Positions 21,696 through 33,373 of a stretch of DNA of 64,000 nucleotides are shown one piece after another. Position 1 is the stretch's first letter. Every line of letters starts with the position of its first letter. The position numbers and the translations under genes were made by a program. Source of the stretch: Pelobates cultripes (lineage: Eukaryota > Chordata > Amphibia > Anura > Pelobatidae); assembly GCA_933207985.1 (NCBI GenBank), contig OW240915.1, forward strand, positions 260,934,265 through 260,998,264. Direction: 5' to 3'. A model generated the notes under the pieces. That model saw only the letters and a program-made list of their open reading frames with translations. It had not been told where the DNA came from and searched no databases.

Positions 21696-23196
21696 ACTGC
21701 CACCCTCCCATCTTAAAGAGCTTGTTGTTCCACTAAAATGTTTATATGCTTGCACAGACCACATTTGCAAGAATGTTGGTGTGTAACAAGAGGAGGTGTT
21801 GGGGGTGTGATCCTACAGTGCCCTCGGTGTGTTCCTTTGTCTGTGGTACAATAAAGTAGTAGCAGCACCTCCTCCTCTGTAGAGTGTGGAGCAGTAAAGG
21901 GCTAAACACGTGTGTGGTATGTTTCTGTGTTATTGTGTGCACTTGTCCAGTTCTCCTACCCTCAGAATGCAGATTGCAATAGGTTATGGGAGAAGAAGGG
22001 ATGCTGTAAACTCATGTTATGGACTGTATTCAGATTGAGCTAAGAAGAAATACAAGTTTTGAGAAACAAAGTTCTTATAAAAACATTGGGTTGCTGAAGG
22101 TTAGAGAAACCATTCTAAATGTGCCTGATTATACCAATACTGAGGATAAAGACACACCTAAAAATGAGGAGACATGCTGAGCTCATTCAATTTTTAGACT
22201 ATCAAACTCTGTCGTTAATAAAGAAGGAGGCAACTGATGGAAGAAAAGCCCTTTGAATATTAAGAGATTACTTGCAGGCAATGGAACAGACTATGTTGTA
22301 AGAGCAGAGACAGCCATCACAGCATTGAGAAGTGCGGGAGAAATACTAAGTGACGGATTGCTAATTGTAATGATCCTAAAGTGTTTGCCCAAACCATTTA
22401 AGCCATTTGCAGTTCACATTGACAGTTCCCTTTACAGAGTTTAAAGTGCAATAAAGAAGTTTTGAAGATACAGAAAAGTACTGCACTAATTAAAACAATG
22501 ATAGAGTGTTACAAGTGAGCAATGTGACTTCTATCCTCAGAATGAATGATGGTTCCACTATTACTTGTTACAAAGAGGTCACAGGCCAAAGAGGGCACAG
22601 AGCCAGAGCTTGCTCTTGTAATCAAAATTCAGTGTGGTATAACTACTTCAACAATGCAAAGCATAGAGAGGCAAATTGTAGGTGAAAGAAAAACGATGTT
22701 AAACAAGCTGCAGATAATGATTACGGACACTCATATATTTTCAAAATAAGAGATAATTTACTTGATGGACTAATAACAAAGGGGCAACATTCCACAGAAT
22801 TAGTAACATAAAAACATTTAAAAGCTTTGATGACACTTTCAGACCAGAGAAACACTTCATGGAACTTGCAGATGGGACAAATGCATCATGTGTGGCATGA
22901 TGTTGAAATGGACCTACTTGGCAGTAAGATAAATTGAGTTTTGTAAATATCTTCATACCCTCAAGACGTTTTCTCTGTAGAGGCAGCAAAAAGCATAAGT
23001 GACCTCATTTGTAGAAAATTCATCAAGTTCATAATTCAAAAATACAAATGGACTTTACTAAATACTTTTGCTGAAAATGAAGATAGCTGCTATACCTGTT
23101 ACAATATTTACGGTAAACTTGGCATGAATTCTGGGCCACTATGACTATGATGACATTACAAAGTTACAAAGTGTCACAGAAAGAATAGATCAACAT

Positions 23197-23274
23197 TAAC
23201 CCCTTAAGGACACATGACATGTGTGACATGTCATGATTCCCTTTTATTCCAGAAGTTTGGTCCTTAAGGGGTTA
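23197..23274. mobile_element. 78-bp piggyBac-like MITE (inverse copy)
   Basis: Exact reverse complement of 14063-14140, flanked by TTAA. It interrupts the copia relic and so is younger than it. Identity over all 78 bp suggests recent spread or strong similarity within the family. Confidence 0.85.
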
Positions 23275-23346
23275 ACCTGTGAACTCAAAATTTACTCAAA
23301 GTAAAACTAGACAGCCTTATACCAGAACCACAGCACACTAGAGCTG

Positions 23347-23547
23347 GTGTACACTGATTTAACAGGTCGCATAGAACCCCAAGCAAAGAAAGTTTTAAGA
23401 TATGCATTAGCATTCACAAATGACTATTCAGGAGCTGAATTTGTATCGTTTTTGAAAAGCAAAAGTGATGCAGTGTTAGCCACTGAAAAAGTCATTGCCG
23501 ATGCAGCCTTACTAATACAGACTAACACGTTCACTTTGACCAGTTGA
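23347..23547 (+). pseudogene. Copia integrase fragment
   Basis: About 67 residues of a Ty1/copia integrase catalytic core. The start HTDLTGRIEPQAKK holds the first catalytic Asp, and RYALAFTNDYSGAEFVSFLK is the typical strand-helix region that follows. The frame ends before the second Asp, and neighbouring parts lie in other frames. It belongs to the relic at 21774-25012. Confidence 0.8.
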
Positions 23548-23825
23548 CCAAAACTTTCAGTGGGGTTTGATAGATGTATGCAATAGTGAACAATCCTGAA
23601 GGTAACTGCATGTACATCAAAGAGTATGAAAATAGAAAATTAAAAAGTAATACTGATAATATGGGTAGATTAACTTATGATACTTGCCAGCTGTAAAATA
23701 ATACTTAGGAAATTAAAGAAAATTCCTACAACAAAATTCAAGATGAAAGACTTTGGAAGAATCAAACTTTTCTGTGGCACTGACTTTGAACAAAGTGCTG
23801 TTCTACTAAAGATGAACAAAGAAAG

Positions 23826-24455
23826 TATCATGGTGTAATACCCCAACACGCAGAGTTTAGGAGTTTATTACCGGGCCCTAAGAATGGCCGTACTAAATGT
23901 CAGACCGAGATAAAGCGCAATCAGAGACGAGCTGAGGTCAGGGTAATGGAGATAAAGCGAAAATGAGAACTAACCAGAGTCAGGTAAACAGTAATTAGTC
24001 AATCGGGCAAATAAGACAGGAAAGAGTTAAAGATAAACTTAGAGTCAGGAACAAAGCCAATGTCAATACAAGAGATCATAGGATCAATACAAAAGATCAA
24101 GGAACGCACTAAAGTGTACTGAAACAGAAACCACGATAGGGCAAAGTGGATAGCCTTTAACTAACATTTGATTGGCCCACGTCATACCTACGCCTCCAAA
24201 GCGTGTGTGTGTGGGGGTGCTAGAATGACTTGGACCAATGGGAGACTGAACCCACTTGTGGCTTCCACTGCAACTTTAAGAGTATGCATGTGACGCGAGC
24301 CTCGCTCCTAGTGCGAGACGGGCCGCGTGACCGCTCACTGCGGTCAGTGCAAGTGGCCCCCTCAGAAGAGGAGATCGAGCCACGCACGGTTTGTGTGGAG
24401 GCAGGATTGCTCGAGTTGCGCACCCTGGCCCCAGGATAAGGTAAGTACCGCCACA
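23826..24455 (-). mobile_element. Solo LTR-like insertion in copia relic
   Basis: A 630-bp block splits the copia RT remnant. GAAAG lies on both sides (23821-23825, 24456-24460), a 5-bp duplication usual for LTR elements. On the minus strand the block starts TGTGGCGGTACTTACC and has GGTAATAAACTCC (polyadenylation-like signal) and GGGTATTACA near its end, fitting a TG...CA LTR. About 8 extra bases (to 23826) lie beyond the CA. No internal coding region is left. The parent family (probably gypsy) is a guess. Confidence 0.55.
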
Positions 24456-25564
24456 GAAAGATACAGGTCAAAGATCCTAGAAAAGGTCAATTTCCTGGAT
24501 TGTTAACTAACAAAGCAACTTTTAGTCACAGCCAAGCACACCATTGGCTATGGGTCTATGCTACAAGGAGTGTAAGACTTCAAGCTGGAGCATACAGTGA
24601 TGTTGATTGGGCCTCTGATATGAATGATTGAAGCATGACAGATACTGCTTTAGTCGTACACAGCAGAGTTCCATGATTCCATGGAAGTCTAAGAAACTGT
24701 CTACCCTAGCTTTGTCTCCATTTGAAGCAGCTACATTATAGCAGAGGTCATGACTAAGCCAGCAACAAAGTTAATTTAGAAAAGTTATTGAGTGTTTTGT
24801 TTGGAATGTAACTCTTGCCCAAAATGTTTATTGTGAGAGTGGAGATGTGTTCCTATGGTGCCCTCATGGTGTTGGAGATGTGTTCCTATGGTGCCCTCAA
24901 TGTGTTCATTTGTCTCTTTCTCTGTTGTAAGGAGCTAGGAAGCACTAAACCCGCGTATGGTGTGTTCCGCCATTATTGTCTGTAATCCTACCCTCGGAAA
25001 ACAGATTGCAACATGAAGATAACCACCAACACGCTACCCTGGCTGATTAATGCAATGATTTCTGTGGCTCAAAAGACAGTTTTAGAAACCCAGTCTAGCA
25101 CATTTATAATACCAGACATTGAATACCTTTGTAGCCATTATATATTGTTACTCTGAGAACATACATAATTCAATGGTGATGCACTGCAGCTATACTTAGT
25201 CCATGAGCCCCATAAACACTTTAAAAAGAGTGAACTTATTTTATAGCAGGAGGGCTTTGGGGAAAATAACACAAATGAGGCCAATAAAAACTGATCCACT
25301 AATCCTGAACAAATGTCACAATATTTTATTTACTGGACCACAAGAGAATAGTTTCACTCCCTCTGCTTTTATCAATGCTAAAATGATGGATTGCTGTGAG
25401 ACCAAATTTAATAATTTTTAAAATCAACTAACAACTAATGATGCCACATAGGGACCTCTATCATGCTTTAGAGATAAAACATTTTTACAAATGTGTAAAT
25501 TGATTTGCTTTATTGGAGTTCTATACTTTGAAATATTTACTTTGAATTTATCTTTCACCTGCAG

Positions 25565-25624
25565 AAGTCAAAGAAGGAAGTGCAGCAGAGGTTCTGAATA
25601 ATGGCAACCAGCCAATGACATCAG
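25565..25624 (+). CDS. PLAT-domain gene, exon B (linker)
   Basis: A 60-bp exon between acceptor TTTCACCTGCAG and donor TCAG|GTGATG. Its first two bases complete the codon left open by exon A, and it exits in the same phase. The product, EVKEGSAAEVLNNGNQPMTS, is polar and of low complexity, suiting a flexible linker between two PLAT domains. Such a short exon is weak alone; support comes from the splice sites, the phase on both sides and its position. Confidence 0.6.
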
Positions 25625-26264
25625 GTGATGTGTCTGCAGTGAACTCTGATCAGTTAACTACATTTAACTTACAACCATCCTAAATAGTAGTATTAACAGC
25701 ACTACGTAGTTTTGCAGTAAAACCACAACCATCCTAAATATTGCTATTAACCGCACAGATTAGATTTTTCGGTAGTATATATATATATATATATATATTA
25801 ATGCATCATGCGAACAAGCCTTTTGAGAATGTTGAAGCAATTTATGTTACTGCAGACTGTATGACTGTCACTTTTCTGCAATAATGTAATTTCGCACTAG
25901 TAATGATCGTCATCTGTCTTATGTTTGTACCTTCTCCACCAACTTCTCTAAGGCTTCTGGAAAAAGCTCCCTCCATCACTTAGTCTTCAGTCATTCAAAA
26001 GATGCCGAATATACATCATTGTGGAAACCTACCAGCAAACCATTTCACTTTTCTCCCTATTATTTGACCCATAATACCGTGCTCAACATGTGGTCACCCT
26101 CTTTCCATCTTTTTATTCTTCTGCATCCATAAGTCATGCATTTATGTAAGTTTTGCATTGTATTATATACCAGAAGCTCTGTCTTAGCTGAGCACAGCAG
26201 ACCCCAGGTAAAAAGTCAAACTGTTCTAAAGTCATTTGTTTATTTACAATGGGAGGATGCCGGA

Positions 26265-26400
26265 CACTCCTGACACTATAGCACGCTGTAGTGGTTATAG
26301 TGCTTGGAGTGTTCCTTTAAAGGAACACTATAACGTTAGAAATACCTCTACTCTTAATTTAGATTCAATAAGTAAGTATTAATTGCATTTTCAGTTGTAT
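26265..26400. repeat. Two abutting Kolobok/T2-type MITE ends
   Basis: GGAGTGTTCCTTTAAAGGAACACTATAAC around 26308-26336 is a tail-to-head junction of two TTAA-sharing ends. Each side continues with a typical T2 internal start (CACTATAG...; AACGTTAG...). It is either two insertions into one TTAA or one insertion next to another. Confidence 0.55.
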
Positions 26401-26808
26401 TTGGGGAAACCACTTGAAGTATGTGTTGTGTTGAGCTATTTCAATTGCTTTTATGTGATTTGTTCATTGCAAACAGCTGAAAGTCTGTATATTATTATTT
26501 TTTTACAATAAACCTACAGTATATGCCATTGACAAACCATTTAAGGCTACAGACACATAGGTCACTACTGGCTCTTCATACATCACTTCCAACTGACACA
26601 ACTGAGACATTAAACAACCTCTATTAGATGCAGTGAAGCTGTAGTCTACAATCCTCTAAACTAGTGGTCTGAAGGACAGTTGCCCCACTGCCCCCACCAG
26701 TCCTCCCCTGCATGTATATGTGATTTATCTACTGTAGATACTGTGAATGCTTGATAAATAGAAATAATAATGTAATGAGTCATTTTCTTTTCATTTTTAT
26801 AACTATAG

Positions 26809-26987
26809 ATGGTAAGTGGATAATTCACTTGACTACATCCACGTATGAACAGCTGCAGCCAATCACAGACCCTGTCAAGCACAATGCAAATTTGGTTTTA
26901 GTGCTTTATGGCAACAAGGGCAAGTCCAACCCCATTATACTGGAGAACAATACAGTATCCCAAGTGAAGGGCCTGTCAGTTTTCAAG
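26809..26987 (+). CDS. PLAT-domain gene, exon C
   Basis: The acceptor is ATAACTATAG and the donor TTCAAG|GTATTA. The first two bases complete the codon from exon B and the exon ends on a codon boundary. It encodes the first half of a PLAT domain: a GKWIIHLTTSTYEQL strand, a disordered turn, LVLVLYGNKGKSNPIILEN (the conserved hydrophobic strand with YG.KG) and GLSVFK. The acidic GAGTDA-type calcium-binding loop of classical PLAT repeats is not evident, so this repeat is divergent. Exon D follows in phase. Confidence 0.85.
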
Positions 26988-27439
26988 GTATTATTCTGTT
27001 TTTCTAGACCTTTCAGGCTGATGATTAAGAGTTTCTGGGAAGAATATTTTCAAAAGAAAATGCTCTTCCAGCATAAATTGATGAATTAAAATAACAAATT
27101 GCATGCAAACTCATTACCTGCAATAATAGTGAGATTAATGTTTAATGCCATAATACCCGATAATTTATTTCTCTACGGTAGTCACTAAAACGCTGCCATT
27201 GTATAAAATTTAAATCCTGAATTTCGTCTCAGGTCTTCATTAATATTTATCTGTAATTAGAAGTAGAGATCTAATGTGTCTAACAGTTGTTTCATTGGCA
27301 GTAATACCATGTATTGTCAAAACAAGAAATTACGAATATAACAGGAAAACAACAGAAAATTGTATGAGCAAAGTTTGAAAATACTACTTTGATTGTTCAT
27401 GTTTTTCTTTGTAGCCATGACAAATTGCAACGTGAACAT

Positions 27440-27800
27440 TTCTTTCTTCTTTTTTTTTTATATCTGTTTATTTTCAGATCTGAGCAAAACATAGCAAAAT
27501 ATAACACAGAATATCCTTCAGGCCAGTTTTTACAGTAGAGCGATAAAAAGCATATGTGTATAAGCAAAAATAACAATACTAAATAATTAGATTATAGAAC
27601 TGAAAATGTACTAATACTTATTCCTATCCCAACCTCCTTATTTAACAGTCATACAAACAAGAACAAAAACATCTACAAGTTACTTCTACATCCTAGGACG
27701 TGAACAAATTTGTCATTTTTGCAATATGTTGATTCAGCCACAATTGTACTCTTCATTATTTTGTATACTTCGACATAATAAAAAAATAATCATTGTTTAA
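27440..27800. other. Possible retroposon tail in intron
   Basis: A T-run at about 27450-27460 could be the inverted poly(A) tail of a minus-strand insertion, but no family was recognised and no duplication was found. Confidence 0.25.
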
Positions 27801-28333
27801 TAGATATACCCTCATTGAAAACATGCATGCATTTAATTATGCATTTTATATTGGGGGCCAGTTGTGTAGAATGAGTTGCCAGCGCCTGTGGCAAGGCTCA
27901 TATTGCGCCCCCTACCCTGTGGACCCTTAGCACTTCCAGAGTCCCTAAACGGACACGTAGATAGCCTCATTCCTCCTTCCCTACCCGCCTCGTATCCGTA
28001 GTACACATGACACTAATAGTTGTTTTGTGTCATTTTTTTAAATCCACCTCATGCCTAAAGTAATGTGTATAGTCTATAGGCGAGTGAGGTTATCTAGGCA
28101 CCTGTTACCAGTGCACCATTATGATACCATTCAATAGGCATTTACATAATGCCTAGTAATAGGGTGATCTTCAAACAGGAAATCACGCTATTAATAGGCA
28201 TAATATAATTCACAAACAAGGATTACATGAGAATAGTATAGATGTAATTAGCAAGAAAAATACTGTAGAATGTCGATGTTTATTTGCCCCATCATGTTGA
28301 AAAATTGTGTAGAATGTTCAAACATGCATAGAT

Positions 28334-28660
28334 TTGATGTGTGAAGGGGAGGGCTTCTTCTTTTTTTATTTTTATTATTATTATTTATTACGACTTTCTT
28401 TCCCCTACGCCACTAATTGGTGGTATATCTTAAAGCAGCTTGCAAAATGTGCAGATCTCTGCCTTTGCAAGCCGTCCCCTTTTCCTCCAAGCCAGACATT
28501 CTGTAGCTGTTCAATCACAGACTTTTCAATGCAGCTCAATGAGATGTCTTTGTAGGCAGGTGCTCTTGCAATTGTTGTCTCCTGAGTTTAGTTCCACTGA
28601 GCTAACCAAACCAGGAAGTAACAGAACCTGTTGTCTGAGTGACAGCCAGGGAGTGTAAGA
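28334..28660 (-). repeat. T2-like MITE family member (related to 46217-46575)
   Basis: Inverted, this block matches 46360-46560: both share a CCTGGTT...AGCTNAACTCA stretch, an ACAATT...AGAGCACCT stretch and GGGGACGGCTTGCAAA-like sequence. The copy at 46217 begins TTAAAGGGACACTCCAC, a T2/Kolobok end, which gives the family assignment. The open frames at 28334-28658 are not genes. Confidence 0.6.
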
Positions 28661-29132
28661 AGGTTAATTTATAAAAGTGCACATATCTAGTGAAATCTGT
28701 ACTTTTTGTAAAATGAAAAAGAGCTCACAGTGTTCACACATCAAGTATTTCTGCAAGCTGACGTGCTTTAGGTGTGTAACGTGTCCCTTGAATTCCAGTT
28801 AGGATTTTCTTTTGAAATCCTATGAGGTTTATTCACTAAAATTGAAGTGATTTAAACACAGCAAATCAAAACTAAGGTAAATACAGCTCGTCTAAAAACA
28901 AAATCTCAAACTCAGCTATAGTCATAGCTCGACTATAGTTTTGCAATTCAGATTTAAATTGGCTATAATTCAGTGAATTATTTAGGGAATAACTCCCTAT
29001 GTATACAACATTAAATAAATAAATATATATATATTTTATAAATAATAATAATTTAGTGTAAAAAAAGTTGTCTTTTGAAAATATTATTTCATTTGATGTT
29101 TCACTGCAGTACAAATGTTCATTTTTTTCTAG

Positions 29133-29352
29133 ATCGACTTAGCACAGGATTTGGGTGAATTATACAAAGTAAGACTGGGTCTGGAGAAATGGGATGAAAC
29201 CGCAAGGCTGTCTTTAAACCACTTAAAGATGCAGCATACAAAAACCTTGGACACGTTTAACTACTCAATATGTCAAACACTTCCGCTTTCATTAAATGGA
29301 GATGGATGGATTGAGATCCCAATAGAATGGCCTCTGAAATCCTCCCTTTCTG
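29133..29352 (+). CDS. PLAT-domain gene, exon D
   Basis: The acceptor is TTTTTTTCTAG and the donor TCTG|GTATGT. It starts on a codon boundary (phase 0, matching exon C) and ends after one base. It encodes IDLAQDLGELYKVRLGLEKW, the hallmark second half of a PLAT domain (D.G.LYK.R.G...), then the closing strands and WIEIPIEWPLKSS as a linker. Together with exon C it makes one complete PLAT domain. This is the most recognisable exon of the gene. Confidence 0.9.
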
Positions 29353-29840
29353 GTATGTATGAAATGAACATATATTTCAGTGTCTTAAGGCTAAATATGA
29401 GACAATATTTTATAATAGTAATATGATACAACACACACACATATGCATGCATGTTCACAGAAAGCGATCAAAATATATACCTTGCTTGATTTTTCTTATT
29501 CCCTCCAAATATTCCAATATTTCTTTAATTAAATTTATTTTATTACTTTGAGTTCAGTTGCAAGTTTGGGACACAACAATGATTTTTCTCACGTTAAATA
29601 ACAATAGTTTGTATAAAGACAGTTTTAAATATAATCAGCTAACAACCCATTACCGAATTACATGAACTGCACTGCAACCCTAAAGCTACCTGATAGAAAG
29701 ATGCTTTAAAAATACAAAAACAAAAAAAGACAAAATGGCTACTCCTTGTGGCATTGTTATTTTGTTAAAAACCTTTAGAAATTCCAGTAGGTAAGTTTGC
29801 TAAATTATTTTAAACATTTTTTATTTGCGCATACACATAT

Positions 29841-29847
<7 letters not shown>

Positions 29848-29871
<24 letters not shown>
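29848..29871. repeat. (TA)n microsatellite
   Basis: Pure TA run immediately before the LINE fragment. Confidence 0.9.
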
Positions 29872-30442
29872 GGGGGTCTACCACACCAGGCAAGACTCAA
29901 GGTGCAGGCTGTGCAAAGAGGCCTCTGAGACAATCCAGCACATAGTAGCCAGATGTAAGATGTTAGCATAAACACTGAGAGACACAACCAAGTTGTTGGG
30001 ATTGTGTACCAAAACATCTGCTCAGGATATGGGCCTGTACCTGCCTAAATTGAGATGGGAGATACCATAAATAGTAGTTGAGAATGACAAGGCTAAGAAC
30101 CTGTGGGACTTCAAGACCCAGACAGACAGGCAAGTACTGGCCAACCAACCTAACATTGTGGTGGTTGACAAGGAACGGAAGACTGCAGTGGTGGTGGTGG
30201 ATGTGGCATTATTCAGTGACTATAATATCAGGAAGAAGGAACATAAGAAGATGAACAAATATGGACTGAAAAAAATGTGTAAAGTGAAGGAAGTAGTAGT
30301 CCTAATTGGCATTGGTGCACTTGGGGCTTTGAATCCCAAGTTGGGGGAGTGGCTTCAGCAGATTCCAGGTTGTACATCTGAGATCGCTGTCCAGAAGAGT
30401 GCAGTTCTAGGAACAGCTAGAGGACCCAAGAATGAGGAATAA
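29872..30442 (+). pseudogene. LINE polyprotein C-terminal fragment (restriction-like endonuclease type)
   Basis: Translation gives CRLCKEASETIQHIVARC, the CCHC finger found after the RT in LINEs with a restriction-like endonuclease (RLE). An intact 95-residue tail follows, with VVDKERKTAVVVVDVAL (the PD..K-type nuclease strand region), SDYNIRKKEHKK and GALGALNPKLGEWLQQIPG. Stops break the part before 30158. The fragment ends in a TATG microsatellite (30443-30466), which may be a decayed 3' tail. The RLE clade (R2, R4/Dong or Rex6) is not resolved. Confidence 0.75.
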
Positions 30443-30466
30443 ATATGTATGTATGTATGTATACAC

Positions 30467-31457
30467 CACCCAGGAGAGGTGAGAACATCAAATATATATA
30501 TATATATATAGGCTGTGCATTGTGGTAGTCATATAGTCATAGCCCACAACAGTAGTAGACTGATAAAGGCTGTTACTCCCTGACAGAGACTGTTACATTT
30601 AACATTTGAAAACTGTGAGTGTGAAATCAGTGACATGTAAGGGCTTTATTCACTAAATATGGAATTACTTGGAATTTTAAACTAAATTGCACATTTTAGG
30701 TTAAAATTGCCACTCTGTGACTACAGCAAAATGCAGATTTTTTTTTCTATATCAGGTATTTTGGCTTATTTCTCCAATTTAGATTTCTATTAAATTCTGT
30801 TTTAGTGAATAAACCTTAAATGTTTTCACTAGTTAATTTAATTACCACAAAAAATTCAAAAGTTCAAGTCAATTGGAAAATCATGTTTTTTTTTTTGTCA
30901 GCAGAATATATCTAGATGTTATTTCTATTAATAAATAAGAAGGGGGAAAAAAACAGGTACGATTCATTAATAAGAAACATCTTTAAGATGATCTTGCTGG
31001 TCTATGTCAGGATATTACATCAAAACAATAAGCAAGTTAAACCCGAGCGTGAGATACAGATCAATGTGTGTGGTACAAAACTTATAATGGAAAACTGTCA
31101 CTTCTCAGTCTATGAAACTTTCATAAAATGTGAGATCAACTGATGGCAGCGACTGGCTGTTCTACGCTTTGATGAAAGTTATTGATTTTAAAATCCAAGA
31201 CAGACATGAAAGTCACCCAGTGTAGAAAGAATATCTCTTCTGCAAATATATCCTTGCCTACCACATCAAACCTTCATCGTATATCACCAAACATTACATA
31301 TTTTCATTGGCTGAGAGACAGAGGGTTCAAACACTTTTTTTGTTGCTTTTGTAAAAACTTTATTCCAAACAGAGTACATATATTTAAGATTATATATTTG
31401 GCATTAAGCAACAACTATACCATAAAAACAGCATTACATTCAGGCAAGTAAAATAAC
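30467..31457. other. AT-rich intron sequence
   Basis: No gene or repeat recognised apart from a short TA run at about 30493-30510. Confidence 0.35.
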
Positions 31458-32092
31458 TTAAAGGGACACTATAGTCACCTGAACAACTTCAGCTTAATGA
31501 GGTTGTTCAGGTGAGAACTATAGCTCCCTGCAGCCTTTCTCATGTAAACACTGTATTTTCTCAGAAAATACAGTGTTTACATTGAAAGCTAGGAACACCT
31601 CCAGTTGCAGTCACTCAGAATGCCACCAGAGGGACTTCCGAGTTGATTGAGGCATAAAACTCCTCAATCCACTCAGATCTGCTGTCAGCAGAGCACAGGG
31701 CAGCACTGTGTCTCCTCCCTCTGCATGCAGACACTGAACTATCCTCATAGAGATTAATTGATTCAATTCATCTCTATGAGAAGATGCTGATTGGCCAGGG
31801 CTGTGTTTGAATCATGCAGGCTCTGCCCCTGATCTGCCTCTTTGTCAGTCTCAGCCAATCCTATGGGGAAGCATTGTGATTGGATCAGGCTACCACTTCT
31901 GATGATGTCAGCAGACTGTTTTTTTTTTTTTTAAGACAAACAGCATGCAGAGTTACAGCTTCAGGCTTGAATACAGTAAGATTTGTACTATATTTATGGA
32001 GGCATGAGGGGCCCAGGTGGGCTAGATGATGGTGTTAACACTATAGGGTCAGGAATACATGTGTGTGTTCCTGACCCTATAGTGTTCCTTTA
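31458..32092. mobile_element. Kolobok/T2-type MITE, 635 bp
   Basis: It starts TTAAAGGGACACTATAGT and ends CCTATAGTGTTCCTTTA, terminal inverted repeats at a TTA(A/T) target. An early internal inverted repeat (GTTGTTCAGGTGA) and a poly-T tract at 31920-31932 lie inside. There is no ORF. Confidence 0.85.
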
Positions 32093-32185
32093 TGCAAATT
32101 ATCCATTATACTGCATACAAGACAAATTCATAAAATTATAGTAAAGTATCCTTCTAAAACTTAATTAACCAATTCCCAACCAAGT

Positions 32186-33346
32186 GCTCTGGTGAGAGCT
32201 AGTGTTTCATTTATGCCATGCAAGAACTGGGATGTTTTCAGCTTCCAGGAATTGTGTACAGATCCTTGCAACATGGGATTGTGCATTATCATGCTGCAAC
32301 ATGAGGTGATGGTCGTGGATGAATGGCACAACAATGGGCCCCAGGATCTCTTCACGGTATCTCTGTGCATTTAAAATGCCATCAATAAAATGCACCTATG
32401 TTCGTTGTCCATAACATAGAAACATAGAATGTGACGGCAGATAAGAACCATTTGGCCCATCTAGTCTGCCCAATTTTCTAAATACTTTCATTAGTCACTG
32501 GCCATACTATAACCCCACCGCTACCAGGGGCCAATCAATCCACAACGTTGACATCAGCATATCGCTCACCCACACGACGCCATACACGCTGTCTGCCATC
32601 TGAACTATACAGTGGAAACCGGGATTGATCCGTGAAGAGAACACCTTTCCAAAGTGCCTGACGCCAAAGAATGTGAGCATTTGCTAACTCAAGTTGGTTA
32701 CGACGACAAACTGCAGTCAGGTCGAGACCCCGATGAGGATGACGAACATGCAGATGAGCTTCTCTGAGACCGTTTCTGACAGTTTGTGCAGAAAACCTTT
32801 GGCTATGCAAACCGATTGATGCAGCAGCTGTCCGGGTGGCTGGTCTCGGATGATCTTGGAGGTGAAGATGCTGGATGTGGAGGTCCTGGGTTGGTGTGTT
32901 TACACGTGGTCTGCGGTTGTGAGGTCAGTTGGATGTACTGCCAAATTTTCTGAAACACCTTTAGAAAAGGCTTATGGTAGAGAAATAAACATTCAATTCT
33001 CGGGCAATAGCTCTGGGTGACATTCCTGCAGTCAGCATGCCAATTGCACGCTCCCTCAAAACTTGCGACATCTGTGGCATTGTGCTGTGTGATAAAAAAC
33101 AGCACATTTTAGAGTGGCCTTTTATTGTGGCCAGCCTAAGGCACACCTGTGCAATAATCTTGCTGTCTAATCAGGTGTGGCATCTTGATATGCCACACCT
33201 GTGAGATGGATGAATTATCTCAGCAAAGGAGAAGTGCTCACTAACACAGATTTAGACAGATTTGTTAACAATATTTGAGAGAAAGAGTTCAGATCATGAA
33301 ACATGGGGGCAAAAAAAAAGTCTTGCCTTTATAATTTTGCTCAGTG
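32186..33346 (-). pseudogene. Tc1-like transposase relic
   Basis: Read on the minus strand, pieces in different frames give, in order, QVLRERAIGMLTAGMSPRAI (DNA-binding helix), SAQTVRNGLREAHL, LFTDQSRF (first Asp kept; the usual Glu is Gln), RQRVWRRVGERYADVNVV, LNAQRYREEILGPIVVPFI and QHDNAQSHVARICTQFLEAE (second Asp). The segment with the last catalytic Glu and the left terminal repeat is missing. The right end, inverted, reads CTACACTGAGCAAAATTATA. Frameshifts and a repeat insertion (32417-32502) show it is dead. It is unrelated in detail to the intact TRT element. Confidence 0.85.
32417..32502. repeat. Short interspersed repeat inserted in the Tc1 relic
   Basis: Beginning ATAGAAACATAGAATGTGAC and containing CCATCTAGTCTGCCC, this block interrupts sequence that is otherwise continuous Tc1. 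I recognise the words as a common vertebrate interspersed repeat but cannot name the family. The Tc1 insertion is older. Confidence 0.5.
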
Positions 33347-33373
33347 TAGATAGATAGATAGATAGATAGATAA
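33347..33373. repeat. (GATA)n microsatellite
   Basis: Tetranucleotide run abutting the right end of the Tc1 relic. Confidence 0.9.

Larger units (their letters stand above)
21774..25012 (+). mobile_element. Degraded Ty1/copia LTR retrotransposon
   Basis: Flanking segments at about 21774-21981 and 24826-25012 are diverged copies of one LTR: both contain a GGTGCCCTC/GTGCCCTCGGTGTGTTC block, a CACTAAAC/GGGCTAAAC...GTATGGT block and end ...CAGATTGCAA. Between them, in order, come a gag part with a degenerate zinc knuckle (about 22550-22750; GQRGHRARAC), the integrase core start (23347-23547; HTDL...YSGAEF), an RT remnant (about 23700-23830 continuing at 24461) and the RNase H start (about 24590-24730; YSDVDWASD). 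All are broken by stops and frameshifts. A MITE (23197-23274) and a solo LTR (23826-24455) interrupt it. Confidence 0.75.
16658..25564 (+). other. Intron between exons A and B
   Basis: The 8.9-kb intron is inferred from compatible splice phases. It contains two palindromic PLE-like units, a hAT element and a copia relic, annotated separately. Sequence at 16.7-17.6 kb is AT-rich with no recognised feature. Confidence 0.6.
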
